Of a DNA stretch of 64,000 nt, positions 20,512 through 33,390 are shown in pieces. Origin of the DNA: Bettongia penicillata ogilbyi. Its lineage: Eukaryota; Chordata; Mammalia; Diprotodontia; Potoroidae. The notes below the pieces were generated by a model that saw only the letters and a list, made by a program, of their open reading frames with translations, was not told the origin of the DNA and did not search any database. The stretch is from positions 437,454 to 501,453 of the forward strand of contig JAJHZJ010000575.1 in the NCBI GenBank assembly GCA_023548195.1, in the 5' to 3' direction. Numbering within the stretch: the first letter of the stretch is position 1; each line of letters starts with the position of its first letter. The position numbers and the translations under genes are program-made.

Positions 20512-23500
20512 GGTTCCTTGGTTTAAATATGGTTAAGCTTTTCATAAACAAAGTTATCCCAAAAGTGGGAGAGAAATAATTTGGATAGCACCAGCTCAGA
20601 AAAGTATGAAGTCTATTTGAGAAATTAATTAATGAATACTGAAATTTGGGGTTAGGATACTATTTGAAGTCCTAAAAACAAGACTATTTTCAAAATTCAT
20701 GTTGTCAGAGATTTAATCATCAAAAAACTCAAGAAGTTAACACACTATCAGAGGTTAATTTCCAAAAGAGGAATCTGTTGAATATTATAAATAATACCAT
20801 GGAACTATACCACTGTAGGGGATATTCTGTAGGAAATGTAAAGGAAGATATGTCAGCATTAAGGAATAGGAGTTGATTTTGTACAAATTGCAAATTTTCT
20901 TTTTATTTCAAGACACCCTAGAGTATAAGATGGATGGTGGGAATATAAAATAAAGAACTACCAGAAAACATTAAAACCAGATTAAGCAAAAAACAAGCAA
21001 ACCCCTCCAAATAAATCCACACCGCACCCCAAACCTCTCAAAAACAGCCTTGAATGAATGATATGACTTCAGTATGATCACTCCTTGCCTACAGTAGGCT
21101 GTTCTACAGCAGTGTTTGGTTCTGAACAGGAAGTTTTCTGAAATGATTGCTTTGGAAAGTGAATTTACACTGAAAAGACTTACTATGTCATAAAAGTCAT
21201 CCCAAACCTTGTCGTTCTATGATGGCAGTTGACTCATGAGTATCATCATATCATTATTAACAAATTAATGGTTTAATGATAATTCTTCACTCTTGCTTAA
21301 ATGATGCTATTTGTATTGAAAACATTATTTCTCCTACATTTTACATGAACTAAGTAAATTGCTAATGAAGTAAGACAAGGTCATTACTGAATTAGTCAAA
21401 AAGTTAAAGAAATATTTTCCCCAAATGGTGTTATCTGTCTACTTGGTGAATAAGAAAGTACAACTGTGTAACATTTTTAAATTCAGGGTAAATTATTTTA
21501 TATATGGACTTATTGACAATGTAAGATACTCATCTTATATTAAAATTTCATTTATAGCAGTAGCTATAAATTTGTAGCAGTTACCTCATAAAGTTTGATA
21601 TAACAAATATTGTTGTTTGACTCCTGTTCTTCCTGCTGCGAGGAATACAAAAAATGTCCTAAAGACAGAGTTCCTTTCCTGAAATGACTAACAGTGAAAT
21701 CAGCACATGAAATAAAACAGAAGTAAACAGTATGCAGTGTGATGAAATGCTAGATTATGTGGCTCAGACATTTTATAGGAATTAAAATGACAAAAAAATC
21801 CATGAACACAAGTGTAATTATGGGGAACTTTATAAAACATTTTAAATCAGGTCTTGAAAAATGAGCAGAATTTGGATAGGGAAGACTGAAGGAAGTACTT
21901 CAAGCAAGAACAATAGACTAAACAAAGGAATGAGCAACAGTTTTGAACAAGCTTTGTAAGCCCACTACGGAAAGAAACCTGATTGGAGAAGAGGTATGTA
22001 CTAGGGAGCCATGAGTTTGCTTAAGTAAGGTAGGCCAGTTACTTGAGGACCCTGTTTACTTGGCTGAGGAACTTAGACTTTATTCTGTAGCTGATAAGGA
22101 GCCACTGCAGTTTATTAAGTAGTGCTGTACAATGGGAAAGTAACAATAAGAACAATGTTTTAGAAAAGTTAATTTGGTGCAAAGTGATCATTTCCTGAAG
22201 TCATGGACTGCAGTGCAGACACTTTTGCAGTAATCCTGTCATAAGATAGTGAGAACCAGGACAAAATGGTGTGATAGAAGAATATGGGACTGCTTTCGGA
22301 AGACAAGTGATTCAGGGAAAGGAGCAGAAGAGGAAGTCAAAGAAATCATAAGTTGTGAAGAGTAGGTAAAATGGTGGTTATTGTTCTTGTGTGTGAAATA
22401 GCAGCATTGAAAAAATGAGTTCTTTAGAAAAAAGTTGTTTTTATTTTTCCTTAGAAGAAGAGTTCATTCATACACCCACTCAGTTTAAGATACATTGATT
22501 TTTTTAGTGGCAGTATTACAGGGGACAATGTCCAACTGATATTTAGAGAACTTGAGTGAGAAGTCAGAAATTGCAATGATGATGAGTCAGTAAATCACTC
22601 AAATGAAAGTCTTAGTTGAACTAACAAAAAATAGAGAAGTTCTGCAAAGGAGAGGGGAGAGAGCCAGGAACAGAAAAGCATGAACCATAACTTCAGAAAT
22701 GGACATATTTCTTTATAAACCTATTTCTGTATAAATAAGAGTCACTGAAGGAGATAGCTTACCACAGTCCAACGGGGCCTGAAGCAAGAGATCATAGTGC
22801 TAGGTTTTCATAATACTTTAACTGCTGGTAAGCCAAAGAAAAATAAGGTTGAACATAAAAATAGTTAAAATTATTTTAATCTTTAATACTCTATGTTCTA
22901 GTTGTTGCAGTGAAATGAATGGTGATAAAATGGAGGCAGCAGAGAAAATATTTGTTTCAATATGTTTATAAGTGAAAGGAAGAAGAAAAAAATGCATTAA
23001 GATTAAGAGATAAGGTCAAAGGTTTTTTTAATATAAAATAAAGAAGGCAACTGGATATCTGAATTTCCAGATGATGAGAATGAATCAATGATTGATCCAC
23101 GAAGATTCTCCAAGAAGCAACAATGAAGCCTCCTTCCTTACAGCAGAAAGGTGGAGTGCTATTAGGGCAGAATGTTGTAAATGGTGTAAGCTATGTTCTG
23201 TGCATCAGATATTTTTGATTGTTTGCCTGTCACAGAGAATTTTTCACTGATGCCAAGAGACAGGAAGAGAAGGGCTATGCCCCCAGAAATGACAGTGATA
23301 TAAAAAACAAAAGGCATCAATAAAAATGCATTAATTTTTCAAAGGAACCAGTTGTGCCTGACTAACCTCACTTCCTTTCTGGACTATAAATATAGTTAAC
23401 CTAGATTTTGGTAGCATGTTTGCTACGTTATGCCATTCTTGTGGAAAAGATGGAAAGAAGTAACCCAGATTATGGTACAATTAAATAAATATTTATTCAT

Positions 23501-23980
23501 TTGTGAATAACCTGGTTCTCCTTGGCACCAGAGGGCAAAACCAGGAACAAAACTAGGAAGGAAGTCAGAAAGAGGCAAACTTAGATTACGGGCATGAAAA
23601 AGCTTGCTCCACATCCTTGTTATTTATCTTGTTCCCTCTGCCCCAATCATCACCACCCTGCTCCAGGCCCTCATAGCCTCTTGTCTGAATCAGACAAATT
23701 ATGGTTGAACATATACATACACACACAGAATTTAGATGTGAGATATGTTAAACTCAACAGGAAAAAAGAGAAAGAGAGAATCATGAAGGGTGTTAAAAGG
23801 GAACCCAGAGCTGAGGAGGGAATAGTCAAAAGCAAAACAAGCTTCAGCTTCTCTAATTTTTTTCTGTGATCTAAGTCACATAGTCATTTGGACATTATTG
23901 CAGTAAGTACAAAGAGAGAGATCAAACAATCCGAGCTCTGACATTCTATATGCTACATTCCCTGTCCTAAGACTCTCCTA
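20512..23980. other. Gene-free AT-rich DNA downstream of the OR gene
   Basis: A possible OR poly(A) signal AATAAA lies near 20952. 21680-22470 resembles the ancient repeat also seen at 36080-36860 (a block with CTTTATTCTGTAGCTGATAAGG, GAGCCACTGCAG). No other feature recognised. Confidence 0.5.
21680..22470 (+). repeat. Ancient interspersed repeat (L2/L3-type style)
   Basis: The order of segments parallels 36080-36860: a 'primary repeat count' region with AGAGTTCCTTTCCTG, later ACTTTATTCTGTAGCTGA and GGAGCCACTGCAG. Family not resolved. Confidence 0.45.
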
Positions 23981-24004
23981 GCTCTGGGGTCTTTCCCTCA
24001 CAGT

Positions 24005-24325
24005 TTGATATTTTTTTTATTAAAGGCGCTATTGCTTGAGCAACTATTTAAAGAAGCCTATTCATTGAATGAGCGTATCTCACTCAAAGTGAGAATGTGA
24101 TAAGTCCTTAACCTGAAAGGACCAGGGTCTCCCATTGCATCCTGGGTCATCTCCAGTTGGCCTGAAAAATATTAGTCCACTGGACCTAGACGACTCAGGA
24201 GAGGAAAGTGAGGTTTGTGACCTTGTATAGCCATTCCTCACTCAAATCCAAGCCAACTGCTAGTCATGTCATCATCTTGATGTCATGGTCCTCTTTGAGA
24301 ACGAAGGACAAATACAACAATAACA
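24005..24325 (+). repeat. Composite SINE
   Basis: GGCGCTATTGCTTGAGCAAC to CTCACTCAAAGTGAGAATG forms one part, followed by the SINE body CATCCTGGGTCATCTCCAGT to GAGAACGAAGGACAAATAC and an ACAACAATAA tail. The body is the one seen at 578-750. Confidence 0.65.
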
Positions 24326-24409
24326 ACAATGTACAAACATTCCTTAGGTTTTTATTATGTACCTGACACCATGGTAAGTTATGGGGATACATAGACAAAA
24401 ATGAGAGTA

Positions 24410-24540
24410 CACACAGACATATCACATGTACACTATAAATATAGACATGTATACATGTACCCATAATGTGCACATATGTATATACATGGGCACACATATA
24501 TGTGCACACAATATTGTATCTATTATATATACACATCTTA
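24410..24540. repeat. CA/TA-rich low-complexity tract
   Basis: Alternating CATATG, TGTACA and ACACAC words. Confidence 0.7.
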
Positions 24541-24844
24541 AATGTGTACTTCTGTGCATGCTATGACTTTTTAGAGCCAAATGTGAGAGCTGGACACCAA
24601 AGATGAATGAATAGTCCTGAAAAAATTGCTTGGCAAGTCCTTGCACTAGGGTTGCTAGTCCACCTGGCCATACTCTGGGAAAATTACCTGGGCAGAACTG
24701 GCTAAACCAGGTTGAAGGTAATGCAGAGCCCTCACACTCATCAGAGAGTTAAGTGTATGTTTGCCTCAAGCACGTAAAGACTTCCCCTGGCACAATGGGA
24801 AAATGAGAGCAATTTGTTCCAGTGGTCATGAAGGTGGCTGAAGC

Positions 24845-25070
24845 AGGCACTGTGGAGTACTTAGATAGTCCTCACGTATGCCAAGGTCATTCACTGCTTC
24901 CAGGGCCATCACCAGTTGTCTGGCTTTTGTTTTGCACTGGACTTTGATGACTCAGGAAGAGAGTGAGACTGATGATTTTGTGTAACTTTGTGTCACAAAT
25001 TCAATTCGTGTGCAAGTCAAAATATCACCTATGATGTCATTGGCCCACTTTGAAGAAGAAGCATGAATAA
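24845..25070 (+). repeat. SINE body, diverged
   Basis: CCAAGGTCATTCACTGCTTC, CCAGGGCCATCACCAGTTG, CACTGGACTTTGATGACTC and GATGTCATTGGCCCACTTTG follow the same order as the body of the SINE at 24140-24320. Confidence 0.6.
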
Positions 25071-25074
25071 CATG

Positions 25075-25170
25075 TGTGTATATGTCGATGTATATTTGTG
25101 TGTACATATATAATATTTATATTTTTGTGTATATATATACATATATATATACAAATATGCATATTTATAT
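25075..25170. repeat. TA/TG-rich low-complexity tract
   Basis: Runs of GTGTATATG and ATATATATAC. Confidence 0.75.
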
Positions 25171-25756
25171 ATCTAAAACCAGACCTGTATTTTCATCAGG
25201 GTATGGAACTCCTGGATAAGGAAATTCCTATCAATACATATTGGTATTGATACATATTCTCTTCAACTCATAGTCTGAGAGCAAGCCCCAAGACAATATC
25301 AATATTCCAGAATATATATACACTTTTGACTTATATAATCAGAGCCAGAAGGAACTAAAACCTATGTGGTTCAGTACTTGATTAGCTCAAAACCAAAAGG
25401 TGCAAAAGTATACTTGACTCAGTACAGGAATGCTACATCTCTGAACTGGGCCAGAGTTTAAAGGAGTAAGGCATCCGTGCCTGATCCTTCAGATGTTTAC
25501 AACTTAGCATAAACCTGGAAAACTAAGATTATTATGGTCATGGAAGAGGTAACCAAAATCCCACCTTATTTGCTCTTACATCTTCCTCTATCTCTGTCTC
25601 TCTCTCCTGTGTCTCTGTCCCTGTCTCTGTCTCTCCTCCCTCCTCTTTCCTATTGCATTTTCACAGTTCTCTTTGTATCATGGGACTTTTCAGGTCAGTG
25701 TCTTATCTTTTCTGTTAGATGGTAAATTCTGCGAGGGCAGATACCATGAATGCTTC

Positions 25757-27061
25757 TTAACATCCCCAACAGCAAATATATAGAAATGCAGAAGATTTGT
25801 GTGGGTTTATTTTGTAACCTTCAACTTTGCCAAAGTTGTTTATTATTAAGTAGTTTTTTTTTTTTTTATTTGAAGGTCTGGGATTTTCTAAGTATATCAC
25901 CATATCATCTTCAAAGAGTGATAACTTAGTTTCTTCTTTGCCTATTCTAATTCCTTCAAATTCTTTTTCTTCTCGTATTTCTACAGCTAATATGTCTAGG
26001 ACCATATTGAATGATAGTGGAGATAATGGGCATCCTTGTTTCACCCCTGATCTTATTGGAAATGCATCTAGCTTATTTCCATTGCATATAATGCTTACTA
26101 AAGGTTTTAGGTAGATACTGTCTATTATTTTAAAGAAAGTTCCATTTATTCCTATGCTCTCCAACGTTTTTAATAGGAATAGGTGTTGTATTTTGTCAAA
26201 AGCTCTTTCTGCGTGTATTGAGATAATCATGTGGTTTCTGTTAGGTTTGCTGTTGATTTGATCAATAACGCTAATAGTTTTCCTAATTTTGAATAAGCCC
26301 TGCATTCCTGGTATAAATCCTACCTGATCATAATGTATTATTCTCATGATAAGGTGCTGTATCCTTTCTCCTAATATCTTAATTAAAATCTTTGTATCTA
26401 TATTCATTAGAGAAAGTGGACTACAATTATCTTTCTTTGTTTTGACTCTTCCTGGTTTAGGTATCAAAATCATATTTGAATTATAAAAAGAATTTGGGGG
26501 AATCCTTCTTCCCAATTTTCCCAAATAGTCTATATGGTATTGGAATTAACTGTTGTTTGATGGAATTCACTTGTGAATACATCTGGCCCTGGAGATGTTT
26601 TCCTAGGGAGTTCATTGATGGCTTGTTCAATTTCTTTTTCTGAGATGAGGATATTTTAGTATTCAACTTCCTCTCCTGTTAACCTGGGCAATTTATATTT
26701 TTTTTTTTAAATAATCATCCATCTCAATAAAGTTGCCGAATTTATAGGCATAAAGTTGGGCAAAGTAATTTCTCATTATTGTTTTAATTTCCTCCTCACT
26801 GGAGGTGAGTTCTTCCCTTTCATTCTTGATATTGGTGATTTGGTTTTCTTCTTTCTTTTTTTAAATGAAATTGACCAAAGGTTTATCAGTTTTATTGACT
26901 TTTTCATAAAACCAATTCTTAGCTTTATTTATTACTTCAATAGTTTTCTTAATTTCAATTTTAGCAATCTTTCCTTTGGTTTTCAGTATTTCTAATTTGG
27001 TATTTACTTGGGCATTTTCAATTTGTTCTTTTTCGAGCTTTTTCAACTGCATGCTCAGTTC

Positions 27062-27129
<68 letters not shown>

Positions 27130-27190
27130 CATGTGGGCATTCAAAGATATAAACGTTCCTCAAAGAACTGCTTTTACAGTATCCTGTACT
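25757..27190 (-). mobile_element. Antisense L1 ORF2 fragment, reverse transcriptase inactivated
   Basis: A 255-codon open frame (26524 down to 25757) carries the L1 reverse-transcriptase order: [32 protein letters not shown], the motif-A region, [11 protein letters not shown], and the motif-C region. Upstream, in shifted frames, are the linker [13 protein letters not shown] part (26666-26480) and an ORF2 segment with KKTIEVINKAKNWFYEKVNK (27052-26861). The motif-A aspartate is replaced by histidine ([10 protein letters not shown]) and motif C reads FEDD instead of FADD, so catalysis is lost even where the frame is open. It is truncated at both ends and interrupted near 27065 by a TC repeat. 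Confidence 0.87.
27065..27126. repeat. (TC)n microsatellite
   Basis: About 31 uninterrupted TC dinucleotides inside the antisense L1. Confidence 0.95.
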
Positions 27191-27527
27191 TGTGGAAGTG
27201 ATTTTCATCTAAAAAATTCTGTTTTACTACTATGGGCACATCTGTTTCTGAGGGTATTTTCAAGCTAGTATAGTAAGGTCATTTTATCAAACTAATTGCT
27301 GACATGAGCCTGAGACTATAATGCCTCAACCACATTTTTGTATGAATTGAGTTGGTGACCAGTTTGAAAACAATTCCTTAATATGTCAATAATTTCAAGA
27401 AATATTTACCCCAAATGCCAATGATTGACAGCTCAGTGAGTAAAAAAGCAAAACTTTCAAATCTCACTGAGTCCAGTGTAAAACATTTCATTTGCAAACA
27501 TGTGGAAAGACAATATATTTGGCCTTG

Positions 27528-27542
27528 AAATTTATATTCAGA
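27528..27542 (+). repeat. Left target-site duplication of the outer nested HAL1 element
   Basis: AAATTTATATTCAGA is repeated exactly at 36045-36059, 8.5 kb away, and brackets the whole nest. Confidence 0.85.
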
Positions 27543-28150
27543 GGCAGAGCCAAGATGGCAGAGTAGAAAGATGCATATACTATAGCTCTTCCCCCACATA
27601 TATAAATAAACTGTAAATAAAATAACTGTAAAAAATGACTCTCAACAAATTCTAGAGCACCAGAAGTCACAGAACATCAGAGTGAAAGAGATCTCAAGCC
27701 AAAGGTAACCTGGAAGGCCCACAAGAGAGGTCTTTCCCACTGGACGCTGAATGGAGCAGAGCCCAATCCTGGCTGTGTAGCACAGGGAGGAACAGGCTTC
27801 TGGGGGAGAATCCCCAGCAGGGAGGGTCTCAGATGCTTCAACCCACAAGCGCCAAGAAAGCTTCAAAGGTCAATGAGAGGGCTTATCCAGGTGGTGGAGA
27901 GAGAGGAGCAGGGTCCCCTCCAGAATGGGCCCATGGTAGCAGTGGCGGCAGCAGCAGCTGGGCAGCAGTGCTGTATGGTAGTAGCTGAGTCGGGCAGCAG
28001 CTTCCATTCTGGGAGCAGCTCAGCTAAAACCCTTGGGGGAATTGAACAGCTGATTTGAACCTCAGCGGTTAGCACAGTCCTGGGGTGAGGAGGAGCACTA
28101 AGACCCTCCTCTTGACAAAGGATTCAGAAGTCAAGTACCTGTCTGAGAAA

Positions 28151-28480
28151 ATGCCCCAAAAAGGGAAAACAATAACACTACAGAGGGTTACTTTCTTGGT
28201 GAACAGGTATTTCTTTTCATCCTTTTGGATGAGGAAGAACAATGCATACTGTCAGAGGAAGTCAAGGCTTCTGCATCCAGTACCTAAAAAATGAATACAC
28301 AATGGAGTCAGGCCATTGAAGAGCTTGAAACACGAGCCAATAGCCTGTGAAAGGAGACCCAAAAAATTCTGAAGAAAATAACATCTTTAAAAATAGGCTA
28401 ATTCAATTGGGAAAAAAGGTTCAAAAAGCCAATGGGGAGAAGAATGTTTTAAAAAGCAGAATCAACCAAATGGAAAAGGA
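28151..28480 (+). pseudogene. ORF1 start of the outer HAL1 element
   Basis: MPQKGK start, then broken frames to the coiled-coil region (AAAAAGCCAATGGGG, AGCAGAATCAACCAAATGG). It stops at the inner insertion. Confidence 0.65.
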
Positions 28481-29242
28481 GTAGAAGCACACACATACAG
28501 AGGCTGCCCAGACACAGCCCATAAAACACCTGTTGAGAGGGACTCTCAAAAAATTTTGGAGCAGCAGAAGTGGAGAACAACATTCTGGAGGAGATTTCCA
28601 ACCCAGGGTGACTGGAAAGACCCACAGAAAACATCAGTTGCACCAGATACGGAGCTGAGCTCAGAGAGCAGAGCCCAGCCCAGTTTTGGCTGCATGAGTA
28701 TGGCTCATGAACAGCCTCCAGGGTAGAATTTCCAGTCACAGAATCCCCAGTCCCACCACCAGAGGGTCTGCAGATCCCTCAACCCACAGGCACCAAGGTC
28801 AGTGACAGGGTTTATTCAACTGGCCAGGAAGGGAGAAGGACCTTCATATCAGGCAGGTGGCAGGAGTTCTCAGGGCAGCCCCTACAGCAGCCTGAGACCA
28901 TAGCTGAATCGTAAAAACCCCTGGGGGCACTGAAGAGTTGAATCTTACCTCAGCCCTGTGTAGACACCCTGAGGCAGCTGGTCTTTGTCTCGCACTGAAT
29001 GGTGGCCCATTCCCCACAGATTGACTGAATCCCACCCTCCCCCAGGACTAGCTTGGTGAAACTGGAGGTCAGGTGCCTGTGAAGGGGAAATGATGCTAAG
29101 ATTCTGGGCACAAAAATCCTTCCCTCACCCAGACAAATACACACTGGATTGTACCACCTTGGAGGAACTGATATCTTACAGGTCTCCAGAGTATGCCCTA
29201 CTCTTGACAAAGGACCCAAAAGTCAAGTAACTGGTTGAGGAA

Positions 29243-30352
29243 ATGCCCAAAAAAGGGAAAAAAATAAGACTATAGAAGGTTACTTTCTTGGTGAACAGAT
29301 AACTCCTCCCTTCCTTTCTGATGAGGAAGAACAATGCTGACAATCAGGGAAAGACATAAAAGTCAAGGCTTCTGTATCCCAAACATCCAAAATAAACATT
29401 CAATAGGCTCAAGCCATGGAAGAGCTCAAAAATGATTTTGAAAATCAAGTTAGAGAGGTGGAGGAAAAACTGGGAAGAGAAATGAGAAGATGCAAGAAAA
29501 GAATGAAAAGCAAGTCAACGCCTTGATAAAGGAGACCCAAAAAATGCTGAAGAAAATAACACCTTTAAAGATAGGCTAACTCAATTGGCAAAAGAGGTTC
29601 AAAAAGCCAATGAGGAGAAGAATGCTTTAAAAAGCAGAGTTAGACAAGTGGAAAAGGAGGTTCAAAAGCTCACTGAACAAAACAGTACTTTCAAAATTAG
29701 AATGGAACAGATGGAGGTTAATGACTTTATGAGAAAACAAGAAATCACCAAACAAAACCAAAAGAATGAAAAAATGGAAGAAAATGGGAAATACCTCATG
29801 GGAAAAACAGCTGACCTGGAAAATAGATTCAGGAGAGACAATTTTAAATTATGGGACTACCTGAAAGCCATGATCAAAAAAAGAGCCTAGATATCATCTT
29901 CCATGAAATTATCAAGGAAAACTGCCCTGATACTCTAGAACAAGAGGGCAAAATAAGTATTGAAGGAATACATCGAACACCGCCTGAAAGAGATCCAAAA
30001 AGAGAAACTCCTAGGAACATTGTGGCCAAATTCTAGAATTCCCAGGTCAAGGAGAAAATATTGCAAGCAGTTAGAAAGAAACAATTGCAGTATTGTGGAA
30101 ATAAAATCAGGATAACAAAAGATCTAGCAGTTTCTACATTAAGGGATCGAATGGTGTGGAATAGGATATTTCAGAAGTCAAAAGAACTAGGACTCAAATC
30201 AAGAACCACCTACCCAGCAAAACTGAGTATAATACTTCAGGGGAAAAGAGTAGTCATTTGATGCAATAGAGGACTTTCAAGCGTTCTTGATGAAAAGACC
30301 AGAACTGAAAAGAAAACTTGATCTTCAACCACAAGAATCAAGAGAAGCATGA
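29243..30352 (+). pseudogene. ORF1 of the first inner HAL1 element, frameshifted
   Basis: MPKKGK-type start. Coiled coil at about 29550-29800 (MAKEVQKANEEKNALKSR). Conserved domain with IEGIHRTPPERDPKRETPRN (about 29958-30020). Stop near 30352. Several stops and shifts. Confidence 0.7.
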
Positions 30353-30477
30353 AAGGGTAAACAGCAAAGAGAAATCATGAGGAACTTACTAAAGTTGAAC
30401 TGTTTACATTCCTACATGGATAGACAGTATTTGTAACTCTTGAAACTCTTTCAGTGTCTGGGTAGTTGGTGGAATTA

Positions 30478-30516
<39 letters not shown>

Positions 30517-30530
30517 ACACAGAGACAGAA
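30478..30530. repeat. CA microsatellite in the HAL1 3'UTR
   Basis: An ACACAC run interrupted by single T residues. Confidence 0.9.
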
Positions 30531-31384
30531 ACAGATACAGAGAGAGACAGAGAGCATAGGGTGAATTGAATAGGATAGGATCATATCTTAAAAAACGAAA
30601 TTAAGCAGTGAGAGAGAAATTTAGGAGGAGAAAGGGAGAAATGGAATGGGGCAGGTTATCTCTCAGAAAAGAGGCAAATAAAAGACATTTCAGTGGAAGG
30701 AAAAAAGAGGATAGGTGAGAGAAAAAGCATGAAGTTTATTCTCATCACATTCGAATAAAGGAAGGAATGAAATGCATACTCATTTTGGTATGAAAACCTA
30801 TCTTACAATACAGGAAAGTGGGGGAGAAAGTGATCAGCAGGGTGGGGGTGATGATAGAAGGGAGGGCAATGGGAGGAGGGAGCAATTTGAAGTCAACACT
30901 CTTGGGGAGGGATAGGATCAAAAGGGAAAATAGAAGCCATGGGGGGCAGGATAGGATGTAGGGAATTATAGTTAGTCATACACAACATGACTATTAATGA
31001 AGTCATTTGCAAAACTACACAGATATGGCCCATATTGAATTTTCTGCCTTCCCAAAAGGAATGGGTGGGGAGGGAGATATGGGGAGAAGTTAGAACTCAA
31101 AGTTTTATGAACAACTGTTGAGTATTGTTCTTGCAACTAGGAAATAGAAATACAGATAATGGGGTACAGAAAGTTATTTTGCCCTACAGGACAAAAGAGA
31201 AGATGGGGATAAGGGAAGGAAGGGGTGTTAGGAGAGAGGGCAGATTGATGATAGGGGAAATTAGAATGCTTGGCATTTTGGGGAGGGGAAGGGGAGAAAT
31301 GGGGAGAAAATTTGGAACCCAAAATTTTGTGGAACTGAATGTTGAAAAGTTAAATAAATAAATAAATTTTTAAAAATAAGGGTG

Positions 31385-32063
31385 AAAAAGTTTTAAAAAA
31401 TAAAATAAAAATTAGAGTGGAGCTGAGAGAAGCTAATGACTATATGATAAACCAAGAAATTACAAAACAAAACCAAAAGAAAGAAAAAATAGAAGATGAT
31501 GTGAAATATCTCATTGGAAAAACAACTGACCTAGAAAATAAATCCAGGAGAGACAATTTGAAAATTATGGGACTACCTGAAAGCCATGATCAAAAAAGAG
31601 TCTAGATGTCTTTCATGAAATTATCAAGGAAAACTGCCTTGATATTCTAGAACCAGAAGGAAAAATAAATATTCAGAAAATCCACAGATGACCTCCTGAA
31701 AGAAATCCAAAAAGAGAAACTCCTAGGAATATTGTGGTCATACTTCAGAGTCCCCAGGTCAAGGAGAAAATATTGAAAGTAGCTAGAAAAAACAATTCTA
31801 GTACTGTGGAAATACAATCAGGATAACACAGGATCTGGCAGCTTTTACATTAAGGGACTGAAGGGCTTGGAATAGGATGTTTCAGAAGTCAATGGAACTG
31901 GGACTAAAACCAAGAATCACCTACCCAGAAAAACTGAGTATAATACTTCAAGGGAAAAAAATGGTCATTAAAGGATATAGAGGAATTTCAAACATTCTTG
32001 ATGGAAAGATCAGAACTGAAAAGAAAATTTGACTTTCAAACACAAGAATCAAAAGAAGCATGA
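31385..32063 (+). pseudogene. ORF1 continuation of the outer HAL1 element
   Basis: It resumes the coiled coil (KTTDLENKSRRDNLKIMG near 31530) and the conserved domain with multiple stops, to a terminal TGA near 32061. Confidence 0.65.
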
Positions 32064-32186
32064 AAAGGTTAAACAGGAAAGAGAAATCATAAAGGACTTT
32101 CTAAAGGTGAATTGTTTATATCCCTATATGGAAAGATAACATTTGTGACTCTTGAGACTTTTCTCTGTATTTGGATAGATGGAGAG

Positions 32187-32190
<4 letters not shown>

Positions 32191-32235
<45 letters not shown>

Positions 32236-32240
32236 ACAGA
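32191..32240. repeat. CA microsatellite in the outer HAL1 3'UTR
   Basis: A nearly perfect ACACAC run. Confidence 0.9.
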
Positions 32241-32902
32241 GCACAAGTTGAGTTGAATCAGAAAGGATAATATCTATTTAAAAATTTAAAAAAAATAAAA
32301 TTAAGGGGTGAGAGAGGAAAACATATATGGGGAGGAGAAAGGGAGAAATGGAATGGGGCAAATTATCACACATAAAGAGATAAGAAAAATCTTTTTCAAA
32401 GGAGGAGAAAAGGAAGGAGGTGAGAGGGGAAAAGTGAAACTTACTCTCCTCACATATGGCTTGAGGGAATAAAATGTTCACTAAATTTGATATGAAAACC
32501 TTATACCACAGGAAAGTAGGGGAGAAGGGGAAAATTAGGATGAGGGGGATGATAGAAGGGAGGGAAATAGTAACTAGAAGTAAATACTTTTGGAAAGGGA
32601 CAAGGTCAAATGAGAGAATAGAATAAAGGGGGGACAGAGTAGGATGGAGGGAAATATAGTCAGTCTTACATAACATGGCTATTATGGAGGTCTTGCGTGA
32701 AATGACACCTATATAGCCTGTTTTGAATTGCTTCCCTTATCACTGGGGATGGGTGGGGAAGGAAGCAGGGAGAGAAATTGGAATTCAAAGGATTAGAAAC
32801 GAATGTTGCAAATTGTTTTTGCACATAGCTTGAAAATAAGAAACACAGGTAATGGGGTACAGAAATCTATCTTGCCTACAAGAAAAGAGAGAAAATGGGG
32901 AT

Positions 32903-32920
32903 AAAGGAGGGGTGGGGGTG
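32903..32920 (+). repeat. Left target-site duplication of the second inner HAL1 element
   Basis: AAAGGAGGGGTGGGGGTG is identical to 35878-35895. Confidence 0.9.
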
Positions 32921-33390
32921 GAGTCAAGATGGTGGAGTAGAAAGACTCACGTTTGCTAGCTCCGAACCCACAGCCCATAGATTTCCTGTAGGAAGAACTC
33001 CCCACAGGTTCTGGATCACTGCAGGGCACGCAGAAACACAGTGGAAGGAATTTCCGTCCCAGAGAGCCCTGGAAAGCCATCCCCAGGGTCCGTCACACCC
33101 TGGAAAGCAGAGTCTACCCCTGAGCTGCCCTGGTCACGCAGCTGAGAGGAGCAGATCCGAGCAGGCTTCAGGGATGGAACCTCCGCCCACAGACACTACA
33201 AGTCAGTGAGAGAGACGTCTGGACTGGCCGAGAGGGGAGTGGGGTGTCTCCGTGGCTCAGGGCCCCTCGGGAGGAAGCGGCGGGCAGAGGCAGGGGCAGG
33301 GGCAGCGTTGGAGGCAGAGGCAGAGGCAGTGGCAGAGGCAGTGGCGGTGATGGCCCGGGACTCCCCCAGCAGCAGGCAGAAGCTCAGGTC

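Larger units (their letters stand above)
28481..31384 (+). mobile_element. First inner HAL1-like element
   Basis: It starts inside the usual 5' end (GGAGTAGAAGCAC...), so it lacks roughly the first 15-20 bases. The 5'UTR (to 29242) is of the same type as the outer element, not of the 72-bp monomer type. ORF1 remnants span 29243-30352. The 3'UTR has a CA repeat and G-rich blocks, ending in TAAATAAATAAATAAATTTT near 31372. It has no ORF2. No clear target duplication was seen. The host element's ORF1 text stops just before it and restarts just after it. Confidence 0.75.
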
